A stretch of DNA of 34,862 nucleotides, from the NCBI GenBank assembly GCA_030041215.1, contig JASHOH010000083.1, forward strand, positions 1-34,862. The letters are read 5' to 3'. Below the pieces are notes generated by a model, which saw only the letters and a list, made by a program, of their open reading frames with translations, searched no databases and was not told where the DNA came from. Of this stretch, positions 24,350-33,843 are shown piece by piece. The position numbers and the translations under genes were made by a program. Numbering within the stretch: the first letter of the stretch is position 1; every line of letters starts with the position of its first letter. This stretch comes from Candidatus Sulfotelmatobacter sp. Its GTDB lineage: Bacteria > Acidobacteriota > Terriglobia > Terriglobales > Acidobacteriaceae.

Positions 24350-25540
24350 ATGCCAACCATTGCTCCCAACCTTGATTGCATTGCCGGCTCCCTGGCCGAG
24401 CGATTTCAGAAGTTGTACGGGACGTCGCCCCACATTTTTCTGGCGCCCGGTCGCGTCAATCTGATCGGCGAACACACGGACTACAACGATGGCTTTGTGA
24501 TGCCGGCCGCGATCGACTTTTATATATGGGTCGGCGTGGCAAAGCGTCCGGATCGTATCTTGAACGTATACTCTGAGCACTTTGCTGAGATGGTGCAGTT
24601 GTCCCTGGCGGCATTGGCAGGTCCGCCGCGAAAACACTGGAGCGATTATGTCCGCGGCGTCGCCGCCGTTCTTCAAGCTGCGGGCCGCACCCTATCGGGG
24701 GCAAATCTCATGATTTACAGTCAAGTGCCGCTCGGTGCAGGACTGAGTTCTTCCGCTTCACTCGAAGTTTCAACCGCGCTGGCTCTGATGGCAATATCTG
24801 AGGTGGAGTTTTCGCCGCTGGAGTTAGTGAAGATATGTCAGCGGGCGGAACATGAGTACGCTGGCACCCGGTGCGGCATCATGGACCAATTTATTGCTGT
24901 TTGCGGCCGCGCCGACTGCGCTTTAATGTTGGACTGCAGGTCTCTCGAGCATCAGATATTGGCGCTCCCTGACGACGTTTGCATCGTCATTTGCAATAGC
25001 ATGGTGAAGCACGAGCTCGCGGCAGGAGAATATAACCGCCGGCGCGCCGATTGTGAGTCCGGCGTGAAGATTTTGCAACGTCATCTACCAAACATGAGGG
25101 CGCTACGGGATGCGACCCTGGCGGACCTGCAGCAGAACCAACCTCTGCTGCCACAGCGGATTTGGCGGCGATGCCATCACGTGGTCAGCGAAAACCAGCG
25201 CGTGCTTGGCGCCGCGGAGGCGCTGCGCTCTGGAGATCTGGCTGGGTTTGGCCGGCTGATGTACGAATCTCATGCCAGCCTGCGCGACGATTACGAAGTC
25301 AGTTGTCGAGAACTCGATCTTCTGGTCGAATTGGCCTCGACATGTGAGGGCATTTATGGCGCACGCATGACGGGCGCAGGTTTTGGCGGATGCACGGTGA
25401 ATCTGATTCGTTCGGAGGCGGTCGACAGTTTTCAATCTCGCGTCACGGAAAGCTACAAAAAGGCGACGGGAAAAACTCTTGAAGTCTATGTGTGTGCGGC
25501 AGCGCAAGGCGCGAGAGCCTGGCAACCATTGGTCGGATGA
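24350..25540 (+). CDS. galK: galactokinase
   Basis: A 396-aa GHMP-family kinase that phosphorylates alpha-D-galactose to galactose-1-phosphate. The galactokinase signature [13 protein letters not shown] is at 34-46; the ATP loop [14 protein letters not shown] is at 127-140; the catalytic Asp is D179 in GIMDQF; the third GHMP motif [11 protein letters not shown] is near the C-terminus. The length is normal. Its ATG follows the stop of the small membrane gene without a gap, and its own stop overlaps the galT start (ATGA at 25537-25540), giving tight coupling. The pathway continues with galT. galE and the phosphoglucomutase are not in the window. Confidence 0.96.
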   Translation: MPTIAPNLDCIAGSLAERFQKLYGTSPHIFLAPGRVNLIGEHTDYNDGFVMPAAIDFYIWVGVAKRPDRILNVYSEHFAEMVQLSLAALAGPPRKHWSDYVRGVAAVLQAAGRTLSGANLMIYSQVPLGAGLSSSASLEVSTALALMAISEVEFSPLELVKICQRAEHEYAGTRCGIMDQFIAVCGRADCALMLDCRSLEHQILALPDDVCIVICNSMVKHELAAGEYNRRRADCESGVKILQRHLPNMRALRDATLADLQQNQPLLPQRIWRRCHHVVSENQRVLGAAEALRSGDLAGFGRLMYESHASLRDDYEVSCRELDLLVELASTCEGIYGARMTGAGFGGCTVNLIRSEAVDSFQSRVTESYKKATGKTLEVYVCAAAQGARAWQPLVG

Positions 25541-26607
25541 CGCTTGAAACCCTCACCCTCGAAACACTGAATCGCTCGCCCCACCGGCGCTTGAATCCGC
25601 TCACTGGAGAGTGGGTGCTGGTCTCGCCGGAGCGAGCGGAGCGCCCCTGGCGCGGGCAAGTTGAGAGAAGCGCTAGTGCCAAGCCGGTCGCTTACGATCC
25701 CAACTGCTATCTATGCCCTGGAAACGAGCGGGCCAGAGGCGTGCGCAATCCAAATTACAGCACGACCTTTGTGTTTACGAACGATTTCTCGGCACTCACG
25801 CCGCAGGTCGCCGACGCAAGATTGGATTATTGCGAGAGAGGGCTGCTGGTCGCGGAACGCGAGGGCGGCACTTGCAGAGTGGTGTGTTTCTCGCCGCGCC
25901 ATGACCTTACGCTGGCGCAGATGAGCGTCGAGGAGATCACAGCAGTCGTCGATCTCTTGGCTGCTGAGTCCGGTCAGCTCGGGTCATTGCCTGACGTCAA
26001 TTACGTGCAGATCTTCGAAAACCGTGGCGAGATGATGGGCTGCAGCAATCCTCATCCTCATGGCCAGATCTGGGCAAATCACACCATTCCCAATGAACCC
26101 CGCAAAGAGCAGGACTTGCAACTGGCCTACACGCAGAAGCACAAGTCCTGCTTGCTATGCGATTATCTGGAGTTGGAGGGGACAGCGAAGGAGCGAATTG
26201 TCTGCGAGAACGCTCATTTCACCGCTCTGGTGCCTTTTTGGGCGGTTTGGCCGTTTGAAGTACTGCTGGCCTCGAAGAATCACGCGCGCGATCTCTTATC
26301 TCTGGATCAGCTGGCGAGAAGCGATCTGGCTGACATTCTTAAACGTCTCACCACGCGTTACGACAATCTGTTCGAGATTTCATTTCCTTACTCGATGGGC
26401 TTCCACCAGGCTCCCACAGGTGGCGAGACGCATGAGGAATGGCATTTCCATGCCCACTTTTATCCTCCGCTGCTACGTTCCGCAACCGTTCGCAAGTTCA
26501 TGGTGGGGTACGAAATGCTGGCTGCCCCACAGCGGGACATCACCGCCGAATGGGCAGCCCGCACGCTGAGACAGGTCAGCGAGACTCATTATTCTCTCCG
26601 GCGTTAA
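25537..26607 (+). CDS. galT: galactose-1-phosphate uridylyltransferase
   Basis: A 356-aa HIT-superfamily enzyme that exchanges UDP-glucose and galactose-1-phosphate to UDP-galactose and glucose-1-phosphate. The active-site motif [10 protein letters not shown] places H173 and the nucleophile H175. Metal-site residues include CYLC (57/60), and the C-terminal half has [24 protein letters not shown], the second histidine group (quoted here only by its ends: GFHQAP and HFHAHF). The ATG at 25537 overlaps the galK stop by four bases. The first ten residues are repetitive ([10 protein letters not shown]), perhaps a later extension. It is the last gene of the galactose operon; a 190-base gap follows. 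Confidence 0.95.
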   Translation: MTLETLTLETLNRSPHRRLNPLTGEWVLVSPERAERPWRGQVERSASAKPVAYDPNCYLCPGNERARGVRNPNYSTTFVFTNDFSALTPQVADARLDYCERGLLVAEREGGTCRVVCFSPRHDLTLAQMSVEEITAVVDLLAAESGQLGSLPDVNYVQIFENRGEMMGCSNPHPHGQIWANHTIPNEPRKEQDLQLAYTQKHKSCLLCDYLELEGTAKERIVCENAHFTALVPFWAVWPFEVLLASKNHARDLLSLDQLARSDLADILKRLTTRYDNLFEISFPYSMGFHQAPTGGETHEEWHFHAHFYPPLLRSATVRKFMVGYEMLAAPQRDITAEWAARTLRQVSETHYSLRR

Positions 26608-26696
26608 CTTTCAACATCTCCGGCCGATCCGGCTGGAACATCGTCTTCAAAGCTGAAATCCGGTGCCTCGCCGGAGCGAGTTCGCGATTCTTTCGT

Positions 26697-26733
26697 TCAC
26701 ATACATGCCCGATTTTTGGATATTGTATATAAG
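26697..26733 (+). promoter_or_regulatory. promoter/operator of the metallopeptidase gene, copy 1 of a shared element
   Basis: ATATTGTATATAA at 26720-26732, preceded by TCACATACAT at 26697-26706, is repeated almost identically before the glycyl-radical activase gene. TATAAG (26728-26733) could act as the -10 box, so a factor binding the 13-mer would cover it. The TTGTATA core resembles GntR-family operators. Confidence 0.5.
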
Positions 26734-26796
26734 ATCTAGTCGTCGCCATTCTCCAGCTCTCACTTCGCTTTCGCCGGATGGCGAATCGGAGGTTAT

Positions 26797-29046
26797 GTGA
26801 AGAAAACCATCGGCGATCTATTGCGGTGCGGAATTTTTGTTTTGTTTGGGCTTCTTCTATATTCCGGGCTGTCCTACGCGGAAGAGGGCGTGGAGCCGGG
26901 GCATCCTATTGGCAGGGTCTCGATCAATGGAGACCTGATCGTCATGGAGTTGAACGACGGTGCACTTGGCAAGGCCAATCTGTTCGACCTCGTCGGTCAC
27001 ACGCTGCACTTTGTTCCAGAGGGTTCCCGTTATCGCGTGGAGAGCGAAGCCTTGCAGTGGGATCAGGACTTCGGCAATGAACTCAGCGGCGCGGAGGTTA
27101 CCCTCCATCAATTCGCGTTCCCTTTTTCCGGCAAGCCCTGGAGCTCGTTCCAGGTGGGGACAACCGGATCGATCAGCTTTGGCAGGCCGGAAAACGACAG
27201 CCGCCCCGGACCTCGCGGACAAAGCGATGGAGGAGTGTCGATTGGCCGATTCGACCAGTTGGCAGAAGCGGCCGGCACACTAATAAGTAGCGCCCCGGCG
27301 ATCTGCGTGTTCTTCAAGCCGCGCACGTCCGGACCTCATTATGTGAAGGAGCTGCCGGATCGTGTGATCATCACCTGGGATCTCACGGAGCCCTTCGGGA
27401 ACATTCAAGACTTCACCTGGTTCAAAACAGTCAATCGCTTTCAGGCTGTGCTGCATCGCGACGGTTCGATTGAGATGTCATATAAGGAACTAGCCGCGAA
27501 AGATGCCATCGTGGGCGTGTATCCCGTGCTCTCGGGCGCGGAAAAGCCACTGGCAACGATCACCGCCGATCCGCATCCGCTGCTTCCGCCGCATCTCGAT
27601 GTGCAAAAAGTCAAGCTTTCGATTGTTGATGCCGTTGTGCTGAGAGTCACGTTTGAAACCCGCGGGCCGGTGCCGTCCGAAGGAGACCGCGCCATGGAAG
27701 GGATCGGATTTCGGGTTAGCTTTGGCGCTCCGAATCCCCGTCCCGATGGCTCACATCCGATTGCGGCTTGGATCGTTGAAGGTATGGCACCGCCAGAGAA
27801 TCCAAGTGGCAGTCGCGCCAGATACTTTGTGTTTGGCTCGGGTGTCTTCCTGAAGGCGAGGATAAGTGGGAACTCGATCACTCTTGAGGGAGTCCTGCCT
27901 GGCGCGCTGCGTGGGGCCGAACAGGTTGCAGTCTCCGCCGAGGTTATTAGCGCGGGGAGTTCCGGCAAGCCAGTCGAGCGGCTGGCACCTCATGTCGTTC
28001 GGTTGACCGGAATTCATAGTCCTGAAGTTCACTTTTCTTCCCTGACGCGTAGGGATGGCCCGTTTACAGTGGCGTACGAATCGTTTCACTACCTGGCTTT
28101 GCCCAAACCTCAGGATCTGTCTTGCACTGTCATCAACGGGCTCGGCGACAAATTCGATTTCCTTGCGTACTACTCCGACTTCCGCATCGATAACCAAGAG
28201 GCGGGGACTCCGAGTGATGGCCCTTTGGGGGGCAATGTGACCGGGATCGGGCAAACACAGCACGATCTTGAGAGCTACTGTAGCCAGGGCAGGTTTCAGT
28301 GGGAATACGTGCAGCCTGTATACGTCAACTCGAACCAAATGCAGGAGCGGCCTCCCGACGGAGCACCCGTCGGGACTGATCGCGATATAACCTTTTACTC
28401 CCGCCAACTCTCGGAGAGTTCACCGGACAGAAAGATTCGTCCTTACAACTACGCGATGTCGCAAATTGGGCACGAGATGGGCCACCGCTGGTCTGCGTTT
28501 GTCTCGGCGAAAGTCAATGGTGAAACCATTTCCCTTGGCCCCGTACATTGGGCGCGAGGGTTGCAGGCGCCGGCTGCGTTTCCTTATCAGCGGCCCACTG
28601 AGGCATCCGCCATGGGAGGTGGCGTCTGGCAGGATAACTTTGATGGAACGTATACGCAGCTGGACGACGACTACTACGTGCCAGCGACAGGCTATTCCCA
28701 TCTTGACCTGTACTTGATGGGCTTGATCTCTGCCGCGGAGGTGCCGGATTTCTTTATCCTGAAAAACCTCGTGCCCGTCGGGAAGGACGGAAACGGACAC
28801 CCGATATTCAAGGCAGACCGAACTAAAGTGACGATTCAAGACGTGATTGCCGCAGAGGGACCGCGGTTCCCTGATGTGGATCACGCGCAAAGGAAATTCA
28901 ACACCGGGATCGTGGTCGTGGTCGTGCACGGGAAAAATCCGAGCCGCGAACTTATCGAGCGAGCCAATGGCATTTGCCGGCAGTGGATCGATTACTGGGA
29001 GACGACAACCGGACACCGCGCGTCTATGACAGCGAATCCACAGTGA
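26797..29046 (+). CDS. secreted zinc metallopeptidase-like protein (HExGH)
   Basis: A 749-aa exported protein. Residues 1-28 form a signal peptide (GIFVLFGLLLYSGLSYA, then EE). Residues 30-430 are beta-rich with no identified domain, probably for substrate or cell-surface binding. The C-terminal part holds the zinc-binding helix SQIGHEMGHRWSAFV with H559, E560 and H563; a third ligand may lie in GYSHLDLYLMGLI. This layout matches large uncharacterised bacterial peptidases with HExxH and a YSxLDLYLMG segment, which I cannot tie to a named MEROPS family. The start is the GTG at 26797 with GGAGG four bases upstream. It shares an upstream element with the activase/hypD operon, suggesting joint control and a role in releasing peptides. 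Confidence 0.8.
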   Translation: MKKTIGDLLRCGIFVLFGLLLYSGLSYAEEGVEPGHPIGRVSINGDLIVMELNDGALGKANLFDLVGHTLHFVPEGSRYRVESEALQWDQDFGNELSGAEVTLHQFAFPFSGKPWSSFQVGTTGSISFGRPENDSRPGPRGQSDGGVSIGRFDQLAEAAGTLISSAPAICVFFKPRTSGPHYVKELPDRVIITWDLTEPFGNIQDFTWFKTVNRFQAVLHRDGSIEMSYKELAAKDAIVGVYPVLSGAEKPLATITADPHPLLPPHLDVQKVKLSIVDAVVLRVTFETRGPVPSEGDRAMEGIGFRVSFGAPNPRPDGSHPIAAWIVEGMAPPENPSGSRARYFVFGSGVFLKARISGNSITLEGVLPGALRGAEQVAVSAEVISAGSSGKPVERLAPHVVRLTGIHSPEVHFSSLTRRDGPFTVAYESFHYLALPKPQDLSCTVINGLGDKFDFLAYYSDFRIDNQEAGTPSDGPLGGNVTGIGQTQHDLESYCSQGRFQWEYVQPVYVNSNQMQERPPDGAPVGTDRDITFYSRQLSESSPDRKIRPYNYAMSQIGHEMGHRWSAFVSAKVNGETISLGPVHWARGLQAPAAFPYQRPTEASAMGGGVWQDNFDGTYTQLDDDYYVPATGYSHLDLYLMGLISAAEVPDFFILKNLVPVGKDGNGHPIFKADRTKVTIQDVIAAEGPRFPDVDHAQRKFNTGIVVVVVHGKNPSRELIERANGICRQWIDYWETTTGHRASMTANPQ

Positions 29047-29056
29047 GCGTTCTGCT

Positions 29057-30226
29057 TTAGATCAGAACGACCTCTTGCTGTATGCGGCCGGTTACTTCCG
29101 CCGAGCCCTTGCGCACAAGCATGTTGACTTCACTCCGCAGACCGAACTCGGGCAGGTAGATTCCGGGCTCGATGGAAAAACAAGTATTGGGGATCAGCTC
29201 CCGATCATCGTGCGACTCGAAGTTGTCCATATTGGCGCCGTTCCCATGGACCTCGGTGCCAATCGAATGCCCCACACGGTTGTTAAGATACTGCCCGTAT
29301 CCCGCAGCTGCGAGCACGTCGCGCGAAGCCTTATCCACCTCCCAGCCACAGAGTTTTTTTCCGCCTCCAACATCAGTGCGGACCTTTTCAATGGCCGCGT
29401 CCCGTGATCGCCGAACGATTTCGAAGATCTCGCGCACACGATCAGGCAGTGAGTGTCCGACAAAACCTGTCCAGCTGATGTCATAGTAGACAGCGCCCGG
29501 CGTGTTCTTCTTTCCCCAGACATCCAGCAGAACGAAGTCGCCTTCGCCAATTCGGGCGCAATGTTCTGAGGAGGGCAGGTAATGCGGATTTCCGCTGTTT
29601 TGATTTACCGCGACGATGGGCGGCCCATCCGCGACCAAATAGTCGCGCCGAAAAGCGTCGACCAGCCACTGCTGAATCTCGAACTCGGACGTACCACCGT
29701 TCCGCGCTCGTCGCCCAATTTCCGGAAATACGGCGGCCATGATGGAGTCGATGGAATCGCGGGCCGCGAAGTGCGAGCGTATCTGCTCTTCTGTCCAGGT
29801 GGCTTCGAATTGTGCCACCAGGTTCGCGGAGCTGACGACGTTCTTGCCGAAACTGCGGATCAGATCCACCGTGCCCGCGTCCACGACGGACACGGTGAAT
29901 ATCATGTTGTTGGGAGAAAACTGCATGGCAACGTCGCGCACTCCGGAAAGCATTTCGCGCAGCCGCTCGACAAGCTCCTGCCACGCGGCGTAGACACGCT
30001 TGTTGCCCGGCAACGAATCCAGGTGGAAAGGTTCGATTCGGTGCAGCAGTTTGACCGGTTCCCCGTGGGCGGGAATCAAGTAAAACCAGCGCCTGGAAAC
30101 CATCAGCGATTCTGGCAAGCCCAAAATCCGGTAGGCGATCGCGTCGCGGTGCTGGTGATCGCAAAAGAGCCACGCGTCGATAGAGCGGTCGCACAGGGCA
30201 GCTTGAATATCTTCAATTTTGGTCAT
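29057..30226 (-). CDS. M24-family peptidase (Xaa-Pro dipeptidase/aminopeptidase P type)
   Basis: A 389-aa cytoplasmic metallopeptidase with a creatinase N-terminal domain (about 1-135) and a pita-bread M24 catalytic domain. All five metal ligands are present: D235 (LLDVW), D249 (YYDISW), H320 (VGHSIGTEVHG), E353 (SIEPGIY) and E366 (RSEVNML). Enzymes of this type cleave bonds before or after proline, and prolidases also accept hydroxyproline. It begins at ATG 30226 and is divergent from the activase/hypD operon, with 130 bases between starts. Placed between a secreted peptidase and a hydroxyproline dehydratase, it probably frees imino acids from short imported peptides. The exact specificity is not determined. 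Confidence 0.88.
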   Translation of the reverse strand: MTKIEDIQAALCDRSIDAWLFCDHQHRDAIAYRILGLPESLMVSRRWFYLIPAHGEPVKLLHRIEPFHLDSLPGNKRVYAAWQELVERLREMLSGVRDVAMQFSPNNMIFTVSVVDAGTVDLIRSFGKNVVSSANLVAQFEATWTEEQIRSHFAARDSIDSIMAAVFPEIGRRARNGGTSEFEIQQWLVDAFRRDYLVADGPPIVAVNQNSGNPHYLPSSEHCARIGEGDFVLLDVWGKKNTPGAVYYDISWTGFVGHSLPDRVREIFEIVRRSRDAAIEKVRTDVGGGKKLCGWEVDKASRDVLAAAGYGQYLNNRVGHSIGTEVHGNGANMDNFESHDDRELIPNTCFSIEPGIYLPEFGLRSEVNMLVRKGSAEVTGRIQQEVVLI

Positions 30227-30297
30227 CGTCTCTCGCCGACCCGCCGCGTGAATCGGACGGGAATGTCATTGGGACGAGCATGAGCCGGAGACTGCTG

Positions 30298-30340
30298 TCA
30301 CATACATCGGAGTCATTCATGGCATATTGTATATAATATG
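30298..30340 (+). promoter_or_regulatory. promoter/operator of the activase-hypD operon, copy 2 of the shared element
   Basis: TCACATACAT (30298-30307) is followed after 16 bases by ATATTGTATATAA (30324-30336). Here the 13-mer lies in a 7-bp inverted repeat, GCATATT (30322-30328) and AATATGC (30335-30341), around GTATAT. TATAAT (30332-30337) is a perfect -10 box, 20 bases before the activase ATG, so a bound repressor would block polymerase. Confidence 0.55.
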
Positions 30341-30356
30341 CAGCGGGGCAAAGAAA

Positions 30357-31310
30357 ATGGGCAGCCTCGAGCAAACCGCTCACAGCCATCCCAGTCTGCG
30401 ACCCGGGGGGACAGTCACCGGTCTGGTCTTTAATATTATGCGTTTCTCGCTCCACGATGGGCCAGGCATTCGCACCACTGTATTTCTGAAGGGTTGTCCT
30501 TTGCACTGCTGGTGGTGCCACAATCCCGAGAGTCAACTCCCGGAAACAGAACTCATTTATTTTGAGGGGCGCTGCATCCGTTGCGGCAACTGCGTCCGTG
30601 CATGCCCAAACGGCGCGCTTCGTTTACACCAGCGGCTCATCCACGATTCTGATCTCTGCCAGCGTTGCGGAGCATGCGTGAATGCCTGCCCGGCAGCTGC
30701 GCGTCAACTCGCGGGTCGCTGGATGACGGTGTCTGAAGTCGTAGCGGAGGTCTTAAAGGACCAAATCTTTTTTGACGAATCCGGTGGCGGTATTACAGTC
30801 TCCGGCGGTGAACCGCTGATGCAGGCAGGGTTTGTGGAAGCTCTGCTAGACGCCTGCCGGGCCCGAGGGATTCGAGCCGTCCTCGACACCTGCGGCTTTG
30901 CAAATTCCAAAGTCATTCACCGAATCAGCGCGAAGGTAGATCTCTTCCTCTACGATCTGAAACTGATGGACTGTGAAAGACACCGGGACTTCACCGGCGT
31001 GAGGAACGACTTAATTTTGCGGAACCTGAAAATGTTGGCTGAACGTAAGAGCGCGGTTGTCGTCCGCATTCCCATAATTCCGGGAGTGAATGACGACAGC
31101 GACAACATAGAGGCTTTCTCCGAGTTTCTATCTCCCTTGGGTCTTCGAGAAATCGATCTTCTCCCTTTTCACCGGATCGGAAGCGACAAGTACCGCAGGT
31201 TGCATTTGTCCTACGGGATGGGGGGAGTGGACCCACCCACCGCGGAGCAGATGGAAAGCATCGCACTGCGCCTGAGGCGGGACGGGTTTAGTGTGCGAAT
31301 TGGAGGCTAA
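30357..31310 (+). CDS. glycyl-radical enzyme activase
   Basis: A 317-aa radical SAM protein of the PflA/HypE-like group that installs the glycyl radical on its partner enzyme. The SAM cluster motif GCPLHCWWCHNPE gives C47, C51 and C54. Two ferredoxin-type clusters follow, CIRCGNCVRACP (C73-C83) and CQRCGACVNACP (C101-C111), as in activases of dehydratase-type glycyl-radical enzymes. SGGEPLMQ is the SAM-binding GGE motif. The start is the ATG at 30357; an earlier TTG in the same frame lies inside the promoter and is dismissed. The partner gene begins two bases after its stop codon, making a two-gene operon. Its product is oxygen-sensitive, so activity implies anoxic microsites. Confidence 0.93.
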   Translation: MGSLEQTAHSHPSLRPGGTVTGLVFNIMRFSLHDGPGIRTTVFLKGCPLHCWWCHNPESQLPETELIYFEGRCIRCGNCVRACPNGALRLHQRLIHDSDLCQRCGACVNACPAAARQLAGRWMTVSEVVAEVLKDQIFFDESGGGITVSGGEPLMQAGFVEALLDACRARGIRAVLDTCGFANSKVIHRISAKVDLFLYDLKLMDCERHRDFTGVRNDLILRNLKMLAERKSAVVVRIPIIPGVNDDSDNIEAFSEFLSPLGLREIDLLPFHRIGSDKYRRLHLSYGMGGVDPPTAEQMESIALRLRRDGFSVRIGG

Positions 31311-31311
31311 T

Positions 31312-33699
31312 ATGAACGAACGCGTGGCCAGACTGAGACAAGCTACACTCGAAACAAAACCTCGGCTTTCCATCGAACGCGCATTGCTTCTCAGCGAATT
31401 CTATCGCCAGGATAAGACTGTCTCGGTTCCCATCCGCCGGGCTCGTGCCTTTCAATACCTGATGGAGAACAAAGAGATCTACATTGGAAAGGGCGAACTA
31501 ATCGTTGGCGAGCGTGGCCCCGCGCCCAAGGCAGCTCCCACTTTCCCGGAACTGTGCTGCCATAGCCTCGAGGACTTTGACATCCTGAATTCGCGCGAAA
31601 AGATCGCCTATTCCGTGGATGAGCGCGCCCGACAAGCGCAGAAGGACGAGGTCATTCCGTACTGGCGTGGCCGCTCGATGCGCGATCTCATTTTCGCGGA
31701 GATGACCCCGGAGTGGAAGACCGCATACGAGGCTGGCATCTTCACCGAGTTTATGGAACAACGTGCCCCCGGGCACACGGTGTTAGGGGATGTGATCTAT
31801 CGAAATGGCTTGCTGGATCTGAAAACCGATATTGAGTCTGCTTTGCGGCAACTCGACTTTTTCAACGATCCCGAGGCGTCTGCAAAACGAGATGAACTGC
31901 GGGCCATGGCGATCGCCGCCGACGCCGTAATCCGCTTTGCCGAACGCCATGCGGAAAAAGCGGAGGAACTGGCTCGTGTAGAAAATCAGCCCGACCGCCA
32001 AGCGGAGTTACAGAAGATCGCCGAGGTTTGCCGTCACGTGCCCGCACACGCTCCGCGCGACTTTTGGGAAGCGTTGCAGGCTTACTGGTTCGTTCATCTA
32101 GGCGTAGTGACCGAGCTGAACACGTGGGATTCCTTCTGTCCGGGGCGCTTCGATCAGCATCTTTATCCTTTCTATCAGAAAGGAATGGAAGAGGGCCTGT
32201 TGACCCGGGACAATGCCAAGGAGCTGCTCGAATGCTTGTGGGTCAAGTTCAACAATCAGCCCGCTCCCCCGAAGGTCGGGGTGACGGCGGCGGAAAGTGG
32301 TACTTACACGGATTTCGCGAATATTAACAATGGCGGTCTGAGGCGTGACGGGTCGGACGGGGTGAATGACGTCACCTATCTGATTCTGGAGGTCGTTGAT
32401 GAAATGCACTTGTTGCAGCCCTCCTCGAACCTGCAACTGAGCAGGAAGGACCCGGATCCGTTTCTGAAGCGTGGGCTGGAGATCGTACGCCAGGGCTGGG
32501 GCCAACCGTCGATCTTTAACGCGGACATGGTCGTTGAAGAGTTGTTAAGGCAGGGAAAGTCGGTGGAGGATGCACGGTGCGGCGGAACCTCGGGCTGCGT
32601 GGAAACGGGTGCCTTTGGAAAAGAAGCCTATATCCTTACAGGATACTTCAATCTCCCCAAGGTGCTTGAGATCACACTGAACAACGGAGTGGACCCACGC
32701 ACCGGGAAGAAGATCGGAATCGAGACTGGGGATGCTCGCACTTTTTCTTCCTACGAGCAACTGTTTGCAGCTTTCCGCGAGCAGCTCCACTACTTTGTCG
32801 ATATCAAGGTGCGCGGCAACAATGTCATTGAGCGGCTATATGCAGACTATATGCCGGCCCCGTTCCTCTCGCTGCTCGTGGATGACTGTATCGCAAAGGG
32901 CAAGGACTACAACAACGGCGGCCCGCGTTACAACACTACATACATCATGGGCGTAGCGCCCGCGACGTGCACTGACAGTCTTGCCGCCATAAAGTACCAC
33001 GTGTTCGACCGCAAGACCTTACCCATGGACGAGTTGCTGGAAGCGCTGGCCCACAACTTCGAGGGTCATGAAAAGTTGCGCTTGGTATTGTGGAACAAGA
33101 CGCCGAAGTTCGGAAATGATGATGACTTTGCGGATGCAATTCTCATAGATGTGTTCAACATCTTTTTCGACGACATAGATGGGCGGCGAAATACCAAGGG
33201 CGGATACTACCGGGTAAATTATCTTTCGACGACCTGCCACGTGTATTTTGGTTCGATGACCGGAGCTACACCGGACGGACGCCGCGCCTGGGAGCCCCTT
33301 TCCGACGGCATCTCGCCGGTTCAGGGCGCGGATCGCAACGGGCCCACCGCAGTCATCAAGTCCGCGGCCAAGATGGATCATGCCCGTACCGGAGGAACGC
33401 TGCTTAACCAGAAATTCACCCCGCAGTTGTTAAAAGGAGATGCCGGACTGGACAAAGTGGCTCAACTGGTCCGCTCCTACTTCCGCCTGGGTGGACATCA
33501 CATTCAGTTCAATGTGGTCACTGCGGCCACCTTGCGCGCCGCGCAGGCGGATCCCGAGAAGTACCGCGATCTGATCGTGCGAGTCGCCGGTTATAGCGAT
33601 TACTTCTGTGATTTAACCCGTGCTTTGCAGGACGAAATCATTGCGCGTACTGAGCATGAGGCCTTCGCACCTGCCATACCGGAGACAACCGCGGTCTGA
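31312..33699 (+). CDS. hypD: trans-4-hydroxy-L-proline dehydratase (glycyl-radical enzyme)
   Basis: A 795-aa glycyl-radical enzyme. The radical loop VRVAGYSDYF puts the radical on G760, and the thiyl cysteine is C429 in GGTSGCVETGAFGKEAY with E431 beside it. Relative to Clostridioides difficile HypD numbering as I recall it, all key residues fit a constant offset of five: H155, D273, S329, F335, C429, E431, T640, G760. Further segments (CLWVKFNNQPAPPKVGVTAA, YFRLGGHHIQFNVV) are also as in HypD. It removes water from trans-4-hydroxy-L-proline, giving (S)-1-pyrroline-5-carboxylate, which ProC reduces to proline; proC is not in the window. GGAGG is five bases before the ATG at 31312. It follows its activase directly. 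Other glycyl-radical dehydratases are less likely. Confidence 0.92.
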   Translation: MNERVARLRQATLETKPRLSIERALLLSEFYRQDKTVSVPIRRARAFQYLMENKEIYIGKGELIVGERGPAPKAAPTFPELCCHSLEDFDILNSREKIAYSVDERARQAQKDEVIPYWRGRSMRDLIFAEMTPEWKTAYEAGIFTEFMEQRAPGHTVLGDVIYRNGLLDLKTDIESALRQLDFFNDPEASAKRDELRAMAIAADAVIRFAERHAEKAEELARVENQPDRQAELQKIAEVCRHVPAHAPRDFWEALQAYWFVHLGVVTELNTWDSFCPGRFDQHLYPFYQKGMEEGLLTRDNAKELLECLWVKFNNQPAPPKVGVTAAESGTYTDFANINNGGLRRDGSDGVNDVTYLILEVVDEMHLLQPSSNLQLSRKDPDPFLKRGLEIVRQGWGQPSIFNADMVVEELLRQGKSVEDARCGGTSGCVETGAFGKEAYILTGYFNLPKVLEITLNNGVDPRTGKKIGIETGDARTFSSYEQLFAAFREQLHYFVDIKVRGNNVIERLYADYMPAPFLSLLVDDCIAKGKDYNNGGPRYNTTYIMGVAPATCTDSLAAIKYHVFDRKTLPMDELLEALAHNFEGHEKLRLVLWNKTPKFGNDDDFADAILIDVFNIFFDDIDGRRNTKGGYYRVNYLSTTCHVYFGSMTGATPDGRRAWEPLSDGISPVQGADRNGPTAVIKSAAKMDHARTGGTLLNQKFTPQLLKGDAGLDKVAQLVRSYFRLGGHHIQFNVVTAATLRAAQADPEKYRDLIVRVAGYSDYFCDLTRALQDEIIARTEHEAFAPAIPETTAV

Positions 33700-33843
33700 G
33701 TGAACTCGTTCGCAATCAGTGTTGAACGACAATGAACACTTGCCCGAGACTTTTCTGCTGGCTGAATCGCCGCCGAGTGCGGACTCACGCGAACACTTCG
33801 ACGTGGTATCTGGCAGCATTCCGTGGTTCCAGGAGAAACGAGT

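Noticed and set aside
33700-33843. Separate gene or RNA between hypD and the alpha-galactosidase
   Set aside because: Only 144 bases with no open frame, tRNA shape or clear promoter; treated as spacer with a possible internal promoter.
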